Origin: Chloroflexota bacterium
GTDB taxonomy: Bacteria; Chloroflexota; Dehalococcoidia; Lucifugimonadales; UBA3495
Assembly (NCBI GenBank): GCA_009840135.1
Contig: VXOH01000110.1
Span: 1 to 38,649 of the forward strand
Reading direction: 5' to 3'
DNA length: 38,649 nucleotides
Below are positions 15,391 to 23,958 of this stretch, one piece after another. Under the pieces are notes generated by a model. That model was not told the origin of the DNA. It saw only the letters and a list, made by a program, of their open reading frames with translations, and did not search any database. The position numbers and the translations under genes are program-made. Numbering within the stretch: the first letter of the stretch is position 1; each line of letters starts with the position of its first letter.

Positions 15391-17358
15391 TTGTCCGTTA
15401 TAGATGACATAAAAAACAGATTGGATATTCTGGACGTAGTGTCCGGGTATGTCTCGTTGCAGCGGTCCGGCAGGAACCACAAGGCCTGTTGTCCCTTCCA
15501 CCAGGAAAGAACTCCGTCCTTTTATGTGGACCAGCAACGTCAATCCTGGCGTTGCTTTGGGGCCTGTGCCACCGGCGGGGACATCTTTGGATTCATCATG
15601 AAGGCGGAGAGCCTGGAGTTCAGGGACGCCTTGCAGAGGTTGGCCCAGCAGGCCGGCGTTACGCTTCCCAGTCCCGAACGCCGGTCCGAGCAGGAGGACT
15701 CCTACCGCCTGAACGAGGCGGTACGAGAATACTTCCAGCAGTACCTGGCCTCTTCCATGGGGGCCGACGCCCGTTCTTACCTGGAACAACGGGGTATCAG
15801 CAAGGAGAGCATCAGCAGGTTCGAACTGGGCTTGAGTCCCTGGGATGGGCAGGGACTGTTCAATCACCTGGCCAGAAACGGTTTTTCCGCCGAGCAGATG
15901 GTAAGAGCCGGCGCCGTTCACCTGAACCAGGACGGTGGACATCGCGATGCCTTCCGGGGCAGGCTGATGATTCCCATCCGCAACGAGCAGGGGGAACTGG
16001 CCGGATTTGGCAGCCGGGCTTTGGATGATTCCCTGCCCAAGTATTTGAATACGGGACGCACCCCGGTCTTTGACAAGAGCCGCATATTGTATGGCCTGAA
16101 CCTGGCGCGCGAGTCAATCCGCAACAAGGGGATAGTTATAGTAGAAGGATACATGGACGCCATTACTGCCCACCAGCACGGCTTCGACAACGTGGTGGCA
16201 TCCATGGGCACGGCCCTGACCGCCCAGCAGGTGGCCCAGGTCCGGCGCCTCACCCAGAACGTAATCATGGCCCTGGATGCCGATGCCGCCGGCCAGCAGG
16301 CGACCCTGCGCAGCCTTGAGTCTTCGTGGCAGGTGTTCCAGAACCGTCAGGTGGCCCAGTCCGGGGGCACTTCCATCTTTCAGAGAAGAGAAGACCTGAA
16401 CCTCAGGGTGGCGGTCCTGGCCGACGGCAAGGACCCGGACGAGGTTATCAGGCATTCCCCTGAGCGATGGAGCGAATTATTGGAACAGGCAGTCCCTCTT
16501 TTCGATTACCTGTTGCCAGCGGTTACGTCGCAAATAGATGCGACGACGCCGGAAGGAAAGGCCAGGGTAGTGGAGGTTGTCAGGCCTTTTATCTATGCCG
16601 ACAAAGAACCGATCCGGCAGGACAGCTACGTACGGAAGCTGGCCGATCATTTGTCGGTCAGAGAAGAAACCCTTCAGGCTACCCTCAAGGGTTCTAACGG
16701 CCAGAACGTCGGGAACCGTGCTTCCGCGGGTTACAGGTCCGGTAACGGCAACCGGACCGGCCCTTCGACCGGGCTTTCGACTGGCCCCATGACCAGCTAT
16801 TCTGCCGGCCCCTGGGCAGGCGGCGCTGTTAACGGGCCTGATGCCCTGTCTGGTGGAAGAACAGGAAACGGGATTGACGTGTCGGCTTTTGCCGCAGAGG
16901 ACCGGGACCCTGTGGAGGAGTATTTCCTGGCCTTTCTTCTGAACTATCCGGATCTGGCGGCAGACCTGGACGGGCTTGACAGCAGGATTTCAGAATTCTT
17001 CAAGCGACCGGAAAACCGTGAAATTTATACGCAGCTGCTCCGGGCCCTGGAAGAAATGCCCGGGATGCTGATTCCGGAGGACAGCTTGGCCGAACGTATC
17101 AAAATCCAATTGATGCCCGAGTTGGGCGAGCAATTGGCTAACCTGCTGGCCTTCAGAATTCCAGCCACCGAGCCCTGGGCCAGGCAGGATGAACTCAGGA
17201 AGTCGCTGAGCAAGCTGGAGCAGAGACACCTGAAAAGTTTGAAACAGGCGGAACGGGACCGCTTTTCGGAAGACCTGTCCGCTATTCCCGAGGATGCATT
17301 GCCAGATATTCTGGCATCTACCAGATTGTTGAAAGCCAACCAGGAAACGAGAAAGTAG
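15391..17358 (+). CDS. dnaG: DNA primase
   Basis: A 655-residue primase that makes RNA primers at the replication fork. The N-terminal CHC2 zinc finger uses Cys34, His37, Cys55 and Cys59 (CPFHQERTPSF ... CFGACATGGD), with an extra residue between the last two cysteines. The catalytic core follows (FRGRLMIPIRNEQGELAGFG), then the Toprim domain (GIVIVEGYMDAI ... MALDADAAGQQA). A Gly/Asn/Ser/Thr-rich linker is at about 435-490 and a C-terminal helicase-interacting helical region ends the protein. The start is TTG 15391, giving MSVIDDIKNRLDILDVVSGY, which fits the family N-terminus exactly; no good SD is seen, so initiation may be weak or nearly leaderless. It precedes rpoD by 36 bases, the classic macromolecular-synthesis pair. 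Confidence 0.94.
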   Translation: MSVIDDIKNRLDILDVVSGYVSLQRSGRNHKACCPFHQERTPSFYVDQQRQSWRCFGACATGGDIFGFIMKAESLEFRDALQRLAQQAGVTLPSPERRSEQEDSYRLNEAVREYFQQYLASSMGADARSYLEQRGISKESISRFELGLSPWDGQGLFNHLARNGFSAEQMVRAGAVHLNQDGGHRDAFRGRLMIPIRNEQGELAGFGSRALDDSLPKYLNTGRTPVFDKSRILYGLNLARESIRNKGIVIVEGYMDAITAHQHGFDNVVASMGTALTAQQVAQVRRLTQNVIMALDADAAGQQATLRSLESSWQVFQNRQVAQSGGTSIFQRREDLNLRVAVLADGKDPDEVIRHSPERWSELLEQAVPLFDYLLPAVTSQIDATTPEGKARVVEVVRPFIYADKEPIRQDSYVRKLADHLSVREETLQATLKGSNGQNVGNRASAGYRSGNGNRTGPSTGLSTGPMTSYSAGPWAGGAVNGPDALSGGRTGNGIDVSAFAAEDRDPVEEYFLAFLLNYPDLAADLDGLDSRISEFFKRPENREIYTQLLRALEEMPGMLIPEDSLAERIKIQLMPELGEQLANLLAFRIPATEPWARQDELRKSLSKLEQRHLKSLKQAERDRFSEDLSAIPEDALPDILASTRLLKANQETRK

Positions 17359-17394
17359 TTCCTGCATAACGCTATTCGTGGAAGGTGACGCTAT

Positions 17395-19134
17395 ATGGTA
17401 AGACGCAGCAACGTGAGCCGGGACATCAGTTCCGAAGAGGACTATTACGAGATTAATGGGGACCAGCCGGAGAAGGAAAAATTCCTCGGCATCCTGGGTA
17501 GCGTCGTAAAAGAGGACGAAGACCTGGTTGAGGGTTCCGGCCTGGCTGTCACCACTATACCGGTGGTCGTGGATACTTCTGAGGATCAGGACGACCGGTG
17601 GGCCGATGGCACGGTGGAGATAAAAGCGCCGGCCAGCCTGGACGAGGGTCCTGCCGATGCCGAAATAGAGGAAGAAGAGGAAGAGGGGGAGGAGCCCGAC
17701 TGGGAAGCCGAGGCCGAGAGCCTGCAGGTATTGGACGATCCGGTTCGCATGTACCTGCGCGAAATTGGTCGCGTCGGCCTGCTGGCAGCCAAGGACGAGC
17801 GGGAACTGGCCCGAAAGCTGGAAGGGGAAAAGCACCTGCTCGCCCTGGCCAAAGAGGTGCTGGGCGAGGAGTATTGCCAGACCCTGGAGAGGGAAGTCCT
17901 GGAAGAACGCCGTGGCCCCGACTTCGGTATCAAGGGCGAAAAGGTGGATCTGGGTCCCCTCCGCAGTCCGGATTTGCTCAGCAAGAAGATTCGCCAGGAA
18001 TTTAACGTTAGCGGCAGAAACTGGGAACTGACCGAAGCCCTGCTGCGCCGCCTGGTCCGTTCCACCACCCTGGTGGATGCCCTGTGCGAGTACCTGGAGC
18101 TTTCCCGCAATCCGACCCTTTCCCAGATTGTTGACGATCCCACTCTCGCTGACGCGATAGATTCCCAACTGTCGGAAGATATGCTGCTGAGCCTGGCCGA
18201 TACTTTGGAGATGGAACGGGACGAGGTTTATCAGAAGGTGGTTGGCCTCTCCCTGGACCGGTGGATTCTTTCTCCTGACACGGTCAACATAATGGACAAC
18301 TGCACGTTGCTCCAGTTGGATGCTACCTTCAGCGAGGTGGGATCCCTGCCGTCTTTGGCCAGGTATGAGCCCATATTCCGTAACCGCTTCAATCACATCA
18401 AGGCCGACGGCGACAAGGCTCAGGCGCATCTGACCGAGGCCAACCTGCGGCTGGTGGTCAGCGTTGCCAAAAAGTACATTGGCCGCGGCATGGCCCTGCT
18501 GGATATGATCCAGGAAGGCAACATTGGCCTGATCCGGGCGGTGGAGAAGTTTGACTACCGCAAGGGTTACAAGTTCAGCACCTATGCCACCTGGTGGATT
18601 CGCCAGGCAATCACCCGCGCCATAGCGGACCAGGCACGCACCATTCGCATTCCGGTACACATGGTGGAGACCATTAACAAGCTGATGCGGCAGCACCGCC
18701 GGCTTTTGCAGGAGTATGGACGGGAGCCCACTCCCGAGGAAATTGGCGCGGCCATGGAAATCGGGCCGGAAAAGGTAGAGGAAATCATGAAGATTTCCCA
18801 GGAACCCGTGTCCCTGGAGACTCCCATTGGAGAGGAGGAAGACTCGCACCTGGGTGACTTCATCGAAGACCGCACTGCCCCTGCGCCCGCCGACGCGGCC
18901 TCCTTCCAGCTCCTGAAGGAGCAGGTCTCCGAAGTCTTGGGGACACTGACGGACCGGGAAAGCCGGGTTCTTCAACTGCGTTTCGGCCTGGAAGATGGCC
19001 GCAGCAGGACCCTGGAGGAAGTGGGAAGGGAATTCGGAGTCACCAGGGAGCGCATCCGTCAAATCGAAGCCAAGGCCCTGCGCAAGTTGAGGCATCCCTC
19101 CAGGTCCCGGAAATTGAAGGATTTCCTGGAATAA
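17395..19134 (+). CDS. rpoD: RNA polymerase primary sigma factor (sigma70)
   Basis: A 579-residue group 1 sigma factor. An acidic, variable N-terminus (about 1-105, with an [11 protein letters not shown] run) precedes region 1.2 ([17 protein letters not shown]). A long non-conserved region follows. Region 2 contains [36 protein letters not shown] and [18 protein letters not shown]. Region 3 is at [18 protein letters not shown]. Region 4 ends with [20 protein letters not shown], the -35-binding helix-turn-helix. It directs transcription from promoters such as the near-consensus one at 4770-4798. GAAGGTGA precedes ATG 17395. Likely co-transcribed with dnaG and ended by the hairpin at 19197. Confidence 0.96.
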   Translation: MVRRSNVSRDISSEEDYYEINGDQPEKEKFLGILGSVVKEDEDLVEGSGLAVTTIPVVVDTSEDQDDRWADGTVEIKAPASLDEGPADAEIEEEEEEGEEPDWEAEAESLQVLDDPVRMYLREIGRVGLLAAKDERELARKLEGEKHLLALAKEVLGEEYCQTLEREVLEERRGPDFGIKGEKVDLGPLRSPDLLSKKIRQEFNVSGRNWELTEALLRRLVRSTTLVDALCEYLELSRNPTLSQIVDDPTLADAIDSQLSEDMLLSLADTLEMERDEVYQKVVGLSLDRWILSPDTVNIMDNCTLLQLDATFSEVGSLPSLARYEPIFRNRFNHIKADGDKAQAHLTEANLRLVVSVAKKYIGRGMALLDMIQEGNIGLIRAVEKFDYRKGYKFSTYATWWIRQAITRAIADQARTIRIPVHMVETINKLMRQHRRLLQEYGREPTPEEIGAAMEIGPEKVEEIMKISQEPVSLETPIGEEEDSHLGDFIEDRTAPAPADAASFQLLKEQVSEVLGTLTDRESRVLQLRFGLEDGRSRTLEEVGREFGVTRERIRQIEAKALRKLRHPSRSRKLKDFLE

Positions 19135-19196
19135 GTCAACCTGCATTAGCCAGGGTGATACCCGGCTGGAACTGCCACCGGGAACGCATTCGCAAG

Positions 19197-19221
19197 GGGA
19201 AGGGGCTATCGGCCCCTTCCC
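19197..19221 (+). terminator. Rho-independent terminator of dnaG-rpoD
   Basis: GGGAAGGGGC (19197-19206), loop TATCG, GCCCCTTCCC (19212-19221), followed directly by TTTTG. Perfect 10-bp stem and T-run, 62 bases after the rpoD stop. Confidence 0.85.
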
Positions 19222-19307
19222 TTTTGTATGCTTTGCCACCCGATAAATAGCTCAAATGTATCTTTTGTATATGCGCCAAATCCGCCAATTGTTGCTAATG
19301 GAATACC

Positions 19308-19337
19308 TTGTTGGCGGAAAAAATGGGGTGATATACT
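19308..19337 (+). promoter_or_regulatory. Promoter of the small zinc-binding gene
   Basis: TTGTTG (19308-19313), 18-base spacer, TATACT (19332-19337). Transcription would start near 19344, just before the GGGGGTGA Shine-Dalgarno and the GTG at 19367. Confidence 0.55.
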
Positions 19338-19366
19338 CGGCTAACTTGAATGGTGGGGGTGATGAC

Positions 19367-19579
19367 GTGGACGAACAAGCAATTCCTACATGCCTGAAAT
19401 GCAACGAAGGAAAACTGGTCCCCCTTTCCGACTATGGAGGACAGGGTGCCTCTGTGCACTACAAGGCGTGGGTTTGCATAAATCCTGATTGTGGTTTCAA
19501 CATAAAGATCCGTAACGGCGACATCTACCTGAATGAGCCGATCACGCCCGGTGGCATGAATACTTCCAGACCCCGTTAG
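19367..19579 (+). CDS. Small zinc-ribbon-like protein
   Basis: A 70-residue protein with a CxxC pair (Cys9, Cys12; PTCLKCNEGKL) and a second pair Cys37/Cys42 (WVCINPDCGF), a four-cysteine zinc ribbon. No function is recognised; small ribbons of this sort may bind nucleic acid or another protein. The start is taken as GTG 19367, 5 bases after GGGGGTGA. The longer open frame from 19256 begins upstream of the promoter at 19308-19337 and inside the run-off of the rpoD terminator, so it is rejected. It is a monocistronic gene. Confidence 0.68.
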   Translation: MDEQAIPTCLKCNEGKLVPLSDYGGQGASVHYKAWVCINPDCGFNIKIRNGDIYLNEPITPGGMNTSRPR

Positions 19580-19729
19580 TCGGGTTTCCCCATGTACCCG
19601 CGAGGATTCCCTTGGAGCTCTCCCGGTGGATGGGCGGTGTTGGGACGGGAAAGAGAGGGAGAGGTAGACTCAAGAGTTACCGCTATCATCTAGTCCTTTT
19701 ATCTTTATTCTTTCTGGCTGAGGGGTGCT

Positions 19730-20086
19730 ATGGAAGCTGGCTACGACTACACGTTACTGGGCGGACGACCTCAGGGTAAGGGGAGATATGTTCCCGCACT
19801 CGTTGTTGGCGTTCTAGCCGGGGTATTGTTGGTTTCCGGCCTGGTCTATTACGGAGTAGCTGCCGATGCCCAGGCTGACCTATCTTCCTTGCAGGACTCT
19901 GCCAACTCCGTGTCTGTTGAGAGCGCGGCCCAGGTGGGGGAGGCGTCACCGGCGGAGGGTGGGTCCACGGAATTTACCCGTTATGTGGCCCCCGCGTCGG
20001 CGGGCCAAATTGCCGCTATGGAGCTTTATCCGGCAGGTCTCTCCGAAGCAGTTCATTGGGTAAATCCGCTTGGCTATGATCAATAG
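19730..20086 (+). CDS. Small single-pass membrane protein, unrecognised
   Basis: A 118-residue protein. A short positively charged N-terminus (LLGGRPQGKGRY) precedes one membrane segment at about residues 20-44 (YVPALVVGVLAGVLLVSGLV). The remaining 70 residues are Ala/Ser/Glu-rich and predicted to lie outside the membrane, ending MELYPAGLSEAVHWVNPLGY. I do not recognise a family. The size and layout could also fit the anchoring part of a truncated larger surface protein, but nothing downstream continues it. GAGGGGTG precedes ATG 19730. A strong hairpin at 20141 follows. Confidence 0.65.
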   Translation: MEAGYDYTLLGGRPQGKGRYVPALVVGVLAGVLLVSGLVYYGVAADAQADLSSLQDSANSVSVESAAQVGEASPAEGGSTEFTRYVAPASAGQIAAMELYPAGLSEAVHWVNPLGYDQ

Positions 20087-20140
20087 TGGCTATCCACTAC
20101 CTTTCGGGCCCGTTCAGGGCCGGTAATCTGGTAACGGAAA

Positions 20141-20163
20141 GGGGCGGGTGCAGTACCCGCCCC
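20141..20163 (+). terminator. Hairpin terminator
   Basis: GGGGCGGGT (20141-20149), loop GCAGT, ACCCGCCCC (20155-20163), then TGTCGTTTCC. It lies 54 bases after the small membrane protein gene. The GGGGCGGG...CCCGCCCC core is also a common dispersed-repeat type. Confidence 0.65.
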
Positions 20164-20819
20164 TGTCGTTTCCAGGGTCTGGCTCAATAGCCCCTTCCCT
20201 TGGTGCGGAGCATCAGGCTCCGGCAGCCCTGCCGGACAAACAGGTTCCGAACCAAAGAATTCTCTGAATGAGTCCCTTCCCCCTTGATGGGCTTGGAAGG
20301 GTTCGTAATTGCCGAAGACCTTACCCAGTTAGTAAGTCATTCTGAACGGAGTGAAGAATCTAAAATGGTTCCCCTATGACTACCTTCGGAAAGGCAGTAC
20401 CTGTATTCCCTGAGATTCTGGATCCTTCGCGGAGTTTAACCTGAGCTATATCGAAGGGCTCAGGGTGACGCTTCATCGGGTAACTCTCCGTTGGAATGGC
20501 CGAATACATACCCCTTTTAGCCCTTGATGGGGGCGAAACCCGCCTCAGATGAACCTGTGGGGTACGGTCAGCTGGCCCCGTCCGCCCTTGGCGGGATGGG
20601 GTGGATAGCTTGCGAACGACCATTTTCCCCTCACCCACTTTCACCAGGGGAGAGGGGACTTATTCAGCCCTTCTTAAGGGTGTTCCTGACCCCTCTCGTA
20701 GAAGCCCAGTTGCGCACGGGAATGAGATTCCTATGCTGAGTAGACGGAGCAGTAGGAGGCATGAGGATGACTCTGGGCAGAAGGCTCCGGAAGTCTTGCC
20801 GGCGTAACAGGGTTCGGTC
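20164..20819. repeat. Non-coding cluster of dispersed repeat fragments
   Basis: No gene is seen in 656 bases. Repeats stacked here are: a degenerate copy (20275-20305) of the CCTTCCCCCTTGA hairpin family; CATTCTGAACGGAGTGAAGA (20339-20358), a widespread intergenic repeat type; GGATCCTTCGC...CTCAGGGTGAC at about 20420-20470 with the palindrome CCTGAGC...GCTCAGG; and a CCCCTCACCC...CAGGGGAGAGGGG unit at about 20630-20660. It behaves as a sink for repeats between the end of a plus-strand unit and the end of a minus-strand unit. Confidence 0.6.
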
Positions 20820-22022
20820 TTAAATGGGCGTCGGGTCCTTGGCCTTTACACGAACCTTGTGAATTCTTCTTCCCAGTACCGACGTAATCTCGATGGTCAA
20901 GGTATCCGTTTCCACCAGGTCCCCAACATGGGGCATCCTGCCCAGGCTCATGTAAACGTAGCCGCCGATGGTATCCACGTCCTGGTTGTCCAGCTTGACC
21001 GAGAACATTTCCTCGATAACGTCGTTGGTTACGCTGGCGCTGAACAATGCAACGCCCTCTTCTTCGACTTCCACTTCAGGATCGGCGGTCTTGGAAAATT
21101 CGTCCTCGATTTCGCCGACGATTTCTTCCAGCAGGTCTTCAAGGGTTATTATTCCCTCCGTCCCGCCGTATTCGTCCACCACAATGGCCATCTGCACCGC
21201 GTTCTGCTGAAATTCCTCCAGCAAAACGTCCAGACGTTTGGTTTCGGGAATGAAGTAGGCCGGTCGCAGCAGGTCCCGCAGCGTTGCCTGGGACCAGTCG
21301 TCCCGCGACAATATCTGCAGCAGGTCCAGGGAATGAATGATGCCGACAATGCGGTCCATGGTTTCTTCGTAAACCGGAATTCTGGAATGGCCGCTCTTGA
21401 TTATGGGTTCTACAGCCTGGCGGATCGGAGTCGCGATGTCGAGAGCCATTACATCCAATCGGGGGACCATGACTTCATGGGCAGTTGAGTTGTCCAGTTG
21501 AATTATTGAACGCAGCATTTCCCGGTCGTGCCGGTCCATCCCGACCAGTTCCTCCTCGGTGATGTCCAGTGTTTCCGACTCTGCGGAGATGGAAACATCG
21601 TTCCTTGCGGCCCCGTTCCCCGTACCGGAATTTCCCTGGATAATGCGGTGCTCGCCGCGTCGCAGTAAGGCCAGCAAAGGGTTGGCAAAGCGGGCTACCG
21701 CTCCCTGGTGGCGGGAAGCCACGGCGGAGGCAAGCCGGTGGATGAATGTCAGGACTAATAGAGACACCACGAATAGTATGGCGGCGTCCAGCCATACCTG
21801 GGTGATGTAGAGGCGAATAAGGAAAAAGCCGGAAAGTACGATGGCAACTATGCAGGCGTACTTGAAAGGGGAAATCAGAAACCAGGCTCTTTGGCTGGGC
21901 GAATTATCCCTTAGGATTCCGCCACCATTGCTTCCCGTGTGCTCGGCGAGACTCAGGAAGGTGAAGAGGAGGAGCGAACCAGCTAGTATTATTAATAATG
22001 GAGGTAAACTATCAGTATCCAA
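20820..22022 (-). CDS. CNNM/CorC-type membrane protein with CBS pair
   Basis: A 400-residue member of the hemolysin C/CorC/CNNM group. An N-terminal membrane part has hydrophobic segments near residues 7-25, 55-75 and 78-95. A CBS pair follows (MVPRLDVMALDIATPIRQAV..., SGHSRIPVYEETMDRIVGII; IVVDEYGGTEGIITLEDLLE). The C-terminal CorC_HlyC domain ends near GRRIHKVRVKAKDP. The family is tied to Mg/Co transport or its regulation. The CNNM part is shorter and less conserved than usual. The start is TTG 22022, only 7 bases after the glmU stop, giving a likely two-gene unit with translational coupling; no clear SD. Confidence 0.82.
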   Translation of the reverse strand: MDTDSLPPLLIILAGSLLLFTFLSLAEHTGSNGGGILRDNSPSQRAWFLISPFKYACIVAIVLSGFFLIRLYITQVWLDAAILFVVSLLVLTFIHRLASAVASRHQGAVARFANPLLALLRRGEHRIIQGNSGTGNGAARNDVSISAESETLDITEEELVGMDRHDREMLRSIIQLDNSTAHEVMVPRLDVMALDIATPIRQAVEPIIKSGHSRIPVYEETMDRIVGIIHSLDLLQILSRDDWSQATLRDLLRPAYFIPETKRLDVLLEEFQQNAVQMAIVVDEYGGTEGIITLEDLLEEIVGEIEDEFSKTADPEVEVEEEGVALFSASVTNDVIEEMFSVKLDNQDVDTIGGYVYMSLGRMPHVGDLVETDTLTIEITSVLGRRIHKVRVKAKDPTPI

Positions 22023-22029
22023 TACGTCT

Positions 22030-23403
22030 TCAGTTGGGCGGTTTCGTATTTTTCAGTGGGTTCTTGTTCCTAATTCTAGCAGGAACTCCCACGGCCAGCA
22101 AATGCCCCGGCACATCCTTGGTCACCACTGAACCGGCGCCGGTGGCAGCGCCCTCCCCCACGGTTACCGGGGCCACCAGCATGGTGTCGCAGCCGATGAA
22201 TGCATTGGCGCCGATCTTGGTGGGGTGCTTGTCAGTTCCGTCAAAATTGCACGTGATAGTACCGGCGCCGATGTTGGTACCAGTCCCTATGCTGGCATCG
22301 CCCAGGTAACTGAAGTGCCCGGCCAGTACGCCCCTCCCCAGCCGACTCTCCTTCACCTCAACATAATTCCCGATGTGGACTCCCGTTTCCAGGTATGCCC
22401 CGGGCCGCAAATGGCTGAACGGTCCAACGTCCACCCCGGCTTCCAGTGTTGCCCCTTCCAGCATGGAGGCTATAACCCGACAACCGTCGCCGATGCGTGA
22501 GTCCTGTATCACGGAATTTGGCCCGACCTCGCAGCCTTCGCCTATCACCGTCCGGCCCCGCAGGCTGGTGTTGGGGAGGATCACCGTGTCCATGCCGATA
22601 GTGACATCGGCGTCAATGTAGGTAACGCCGGGGTCTTGAACCGTCACTCCCTGGCCCATCAGCCTTTCGATGACTTGCCAACGCATGACAGCTTCTACCT
22701 GGGACAACTGTGCCCTGTCGTTTACTCCGAAAATCTCCTCGGGCAACTCGCTGGCCAAGGCGCCGATCCGGACGCCGAGTTGGGCGCCCAGCCCCACCAG
22801 CGAGGTCAGGTATTTCTCGCCGCTGGGTGAATTCTCTACGGCCGGGAGGGTATTCTGCAGCCAGTTTCGGGCAAAGCAGTAAACTCCGGCGTTGACCTCG
22901 GCCGGCTCAAAGGGGTCCCCTTCCCATTCGGCAGCCTCCACCAGACCCGACACTTTGCCGGTCTCGTCCCGCAACACGCGGCCCAGGTCGGGGCACAGCA
23001 TATCCGGGGCGGTCAGCATGGTCATGGCGTTGCTGTCTGCCAAGTGGGTTTCTACCAACCGGCTTACCGACTCGGATCGAATCAAGGGTGAGTCGCTGCC
23101 CAGCAGGACCAGGTTTGCTATGTCCTCAGGCAAAGCTTCAAGGGCCCGCGCTGCGGCGTCTCCGGTGCCGTTGGGCTCAGGCTGAACGACATACTGAACG
23201 CTTTCCTCCAGCGTTTCCCGTATGGGTGCGGCCGTGGCCGGTGACACCACTACCAGGATGCGGCGCAGGCCCAGGGCTTGAAGCAGTTCAACCGGGTAAC
23301 GGATCATTTCTTTTCCGCACACCCGGTGCAGTGGCTTCGGCGTTTTGGACACCATTCGCCGGCCTTCTCCGGCGGCCATGATTACTCCCGCCCAATGCTC
23401 CAT
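22030..23403 (-). CDS. glmU: Bifunctional GlcN-1-P acetyltransferase / GlcNAc-1-P uridylyltransferase
   Basis: A 457-residue GlmU that makes UDP-GlcNAc for cell-surface polymers. The N-terminal nucleotidyltransferase domain (about 1-230) starts GVIMAAGEGRRM with the following KTPKPLH, and has QPEPNGTGDA. The C-terminal left-handed beta-helix (about 250-450) has hexapeptide repeats such as VTIGMDTVILPN, GAYLETGVHIGNYVEVK and GTNIGAGTITCNFDG, matching the acetyltransferase active-site region. ATG 23403 is preferred over TTG 23415 because GAGGTG lies 4 bases upstream of it. The CNNM-family gene follows at once on the same strand. Confidence 0.95.
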   Translation of the reverse strand: MEHWAGVIMAAGEGRRMVSKTPKPLHRVCGKEMIRYPVELLQALGLRRILVVVSPATAAPIRETLEESVQYVVQPEPNGTGDAAARALEALPEDIANLVLLGSDSPLIRSESVSRLVETHLADSNAMTMLTAPDMLCPDLGRVLRDETGKVSGLVEAAEWEGDPFEPAEVNAGVYCFARNWLQNTLPAVENSPSGEKYLTSLVGLGAQLGVRIGALASELPEEIFGVNDRAQLSQVEAVMRWQVIERLMGQGVTVQDPGVTYIDADVTIGMDTVILPNTSLRGRTVIGEGCEVGPNSVIQDSRIGDGCRVIASMLEGATLEAGVDVGPFSHLRPGAYLETGVHIGNYVEVKESRLGRGVLAGHFSYLGDASIGTGTNIGAGTITCNFDGTDKHPTKIGANAFIGCDTMLVAPVTVGEGAATGAGSVVTKDVPGHLLAVGVPARIRNKNPLKNTKPPN

Positions 23404-23746
23404 GATGCACCTCAAATGCCGTTCCCGATAATAACTTCAAGAATCGCTTGCCCTCGTAAGAGGGCAAGTTAGATAAGCGAAACCGGAAAGCCAAGGTTGC
23501 AGCGCCCATAATTGCTTGTTTTACCCTGGACTTGAGAGAGATTCCTGGTCCGATATGCCCTGTTCGGCTGGAAGCTCATCCAGGAGGAGTCCGATTTACG
23601 TCGTGCGCGCAATGCGAAATGTTGCTGACCACTGGTTTGACAACCCATAGCGTCAAGGCCAAAATGGGGCTGTTTCCCCTGGCAGACTGCTCCCCGGCGG
23701 TTTGCCGTATTCTACACTATACCCTTGTCCCCGGCAGGAGGAACCC
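23404..23746. other. Divergent intergenic region with hairpin
   Basis: 343 bases between glmU (minus) and the amidase pair (plus). CTTGCCCTC (23447-23455), loop GTAA, GAGGGCAAG (23460-23468) is a perfect hairpin followed by TTAGAT. This tail recalls the CCTTCC...GGAAGGTTAG family elsewhere in the window. No gene is supported. Confidence 0.5.
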
Positions 23747-23944
23747 ATGCCAGACCTTACGGACGAAGACATTCTTACGCTGGCCCGCGCGGCCGGCGTA
23801 GCCATTCCCCCTGAGTTAATAGCGGAGGTTGGTTACAGCCTCAATGGGGTTCTTGAAGCCCTGGACCGCATAGATATTCCCGGGCTGGACGAGATTGAGG
23901 CCCTACCCATCATCCAACCGAGCCCGCCAGTCGATGCAGCCTGA
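23747..23944 (+). CDS. AtzG/GatC-like small subunit
   Basis: A 65-residue acidic protein (MPDLTDEDILTLARAAGVAI..., ...LNGVLEALDRIDIPGLDEIE). It resembles AtzG/DUF4089-type small partners of amidases, and more distantly the tRNA amidotransferase subunit GatC, which is usually about 95 residues. The amidase starts 15 bases later, so the peptide probably forms a complex with it. ATG 23747 has AGGAGG at 23736-23741. GatC itself is less likely because no GatB is present and the amidase lacks the full GatA pattern. Confidence 0.65.
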   Translation: MPDLTDEDILTLARAAGVAIPPELIAEVGYSLNGVLEALDRIDIPGLDEIEALPIIQPSPPVDAA

Positions 23945-23958
23945 AGGAGGCCCGCGCC

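Noticed and set aside
16990-19239. 749-codon minus-strand frame opposite dnaG-rpoD
   Set aside because: Codon-structure shadow of rpoD; its sequence has no domain and runs across the rpoD terminator.
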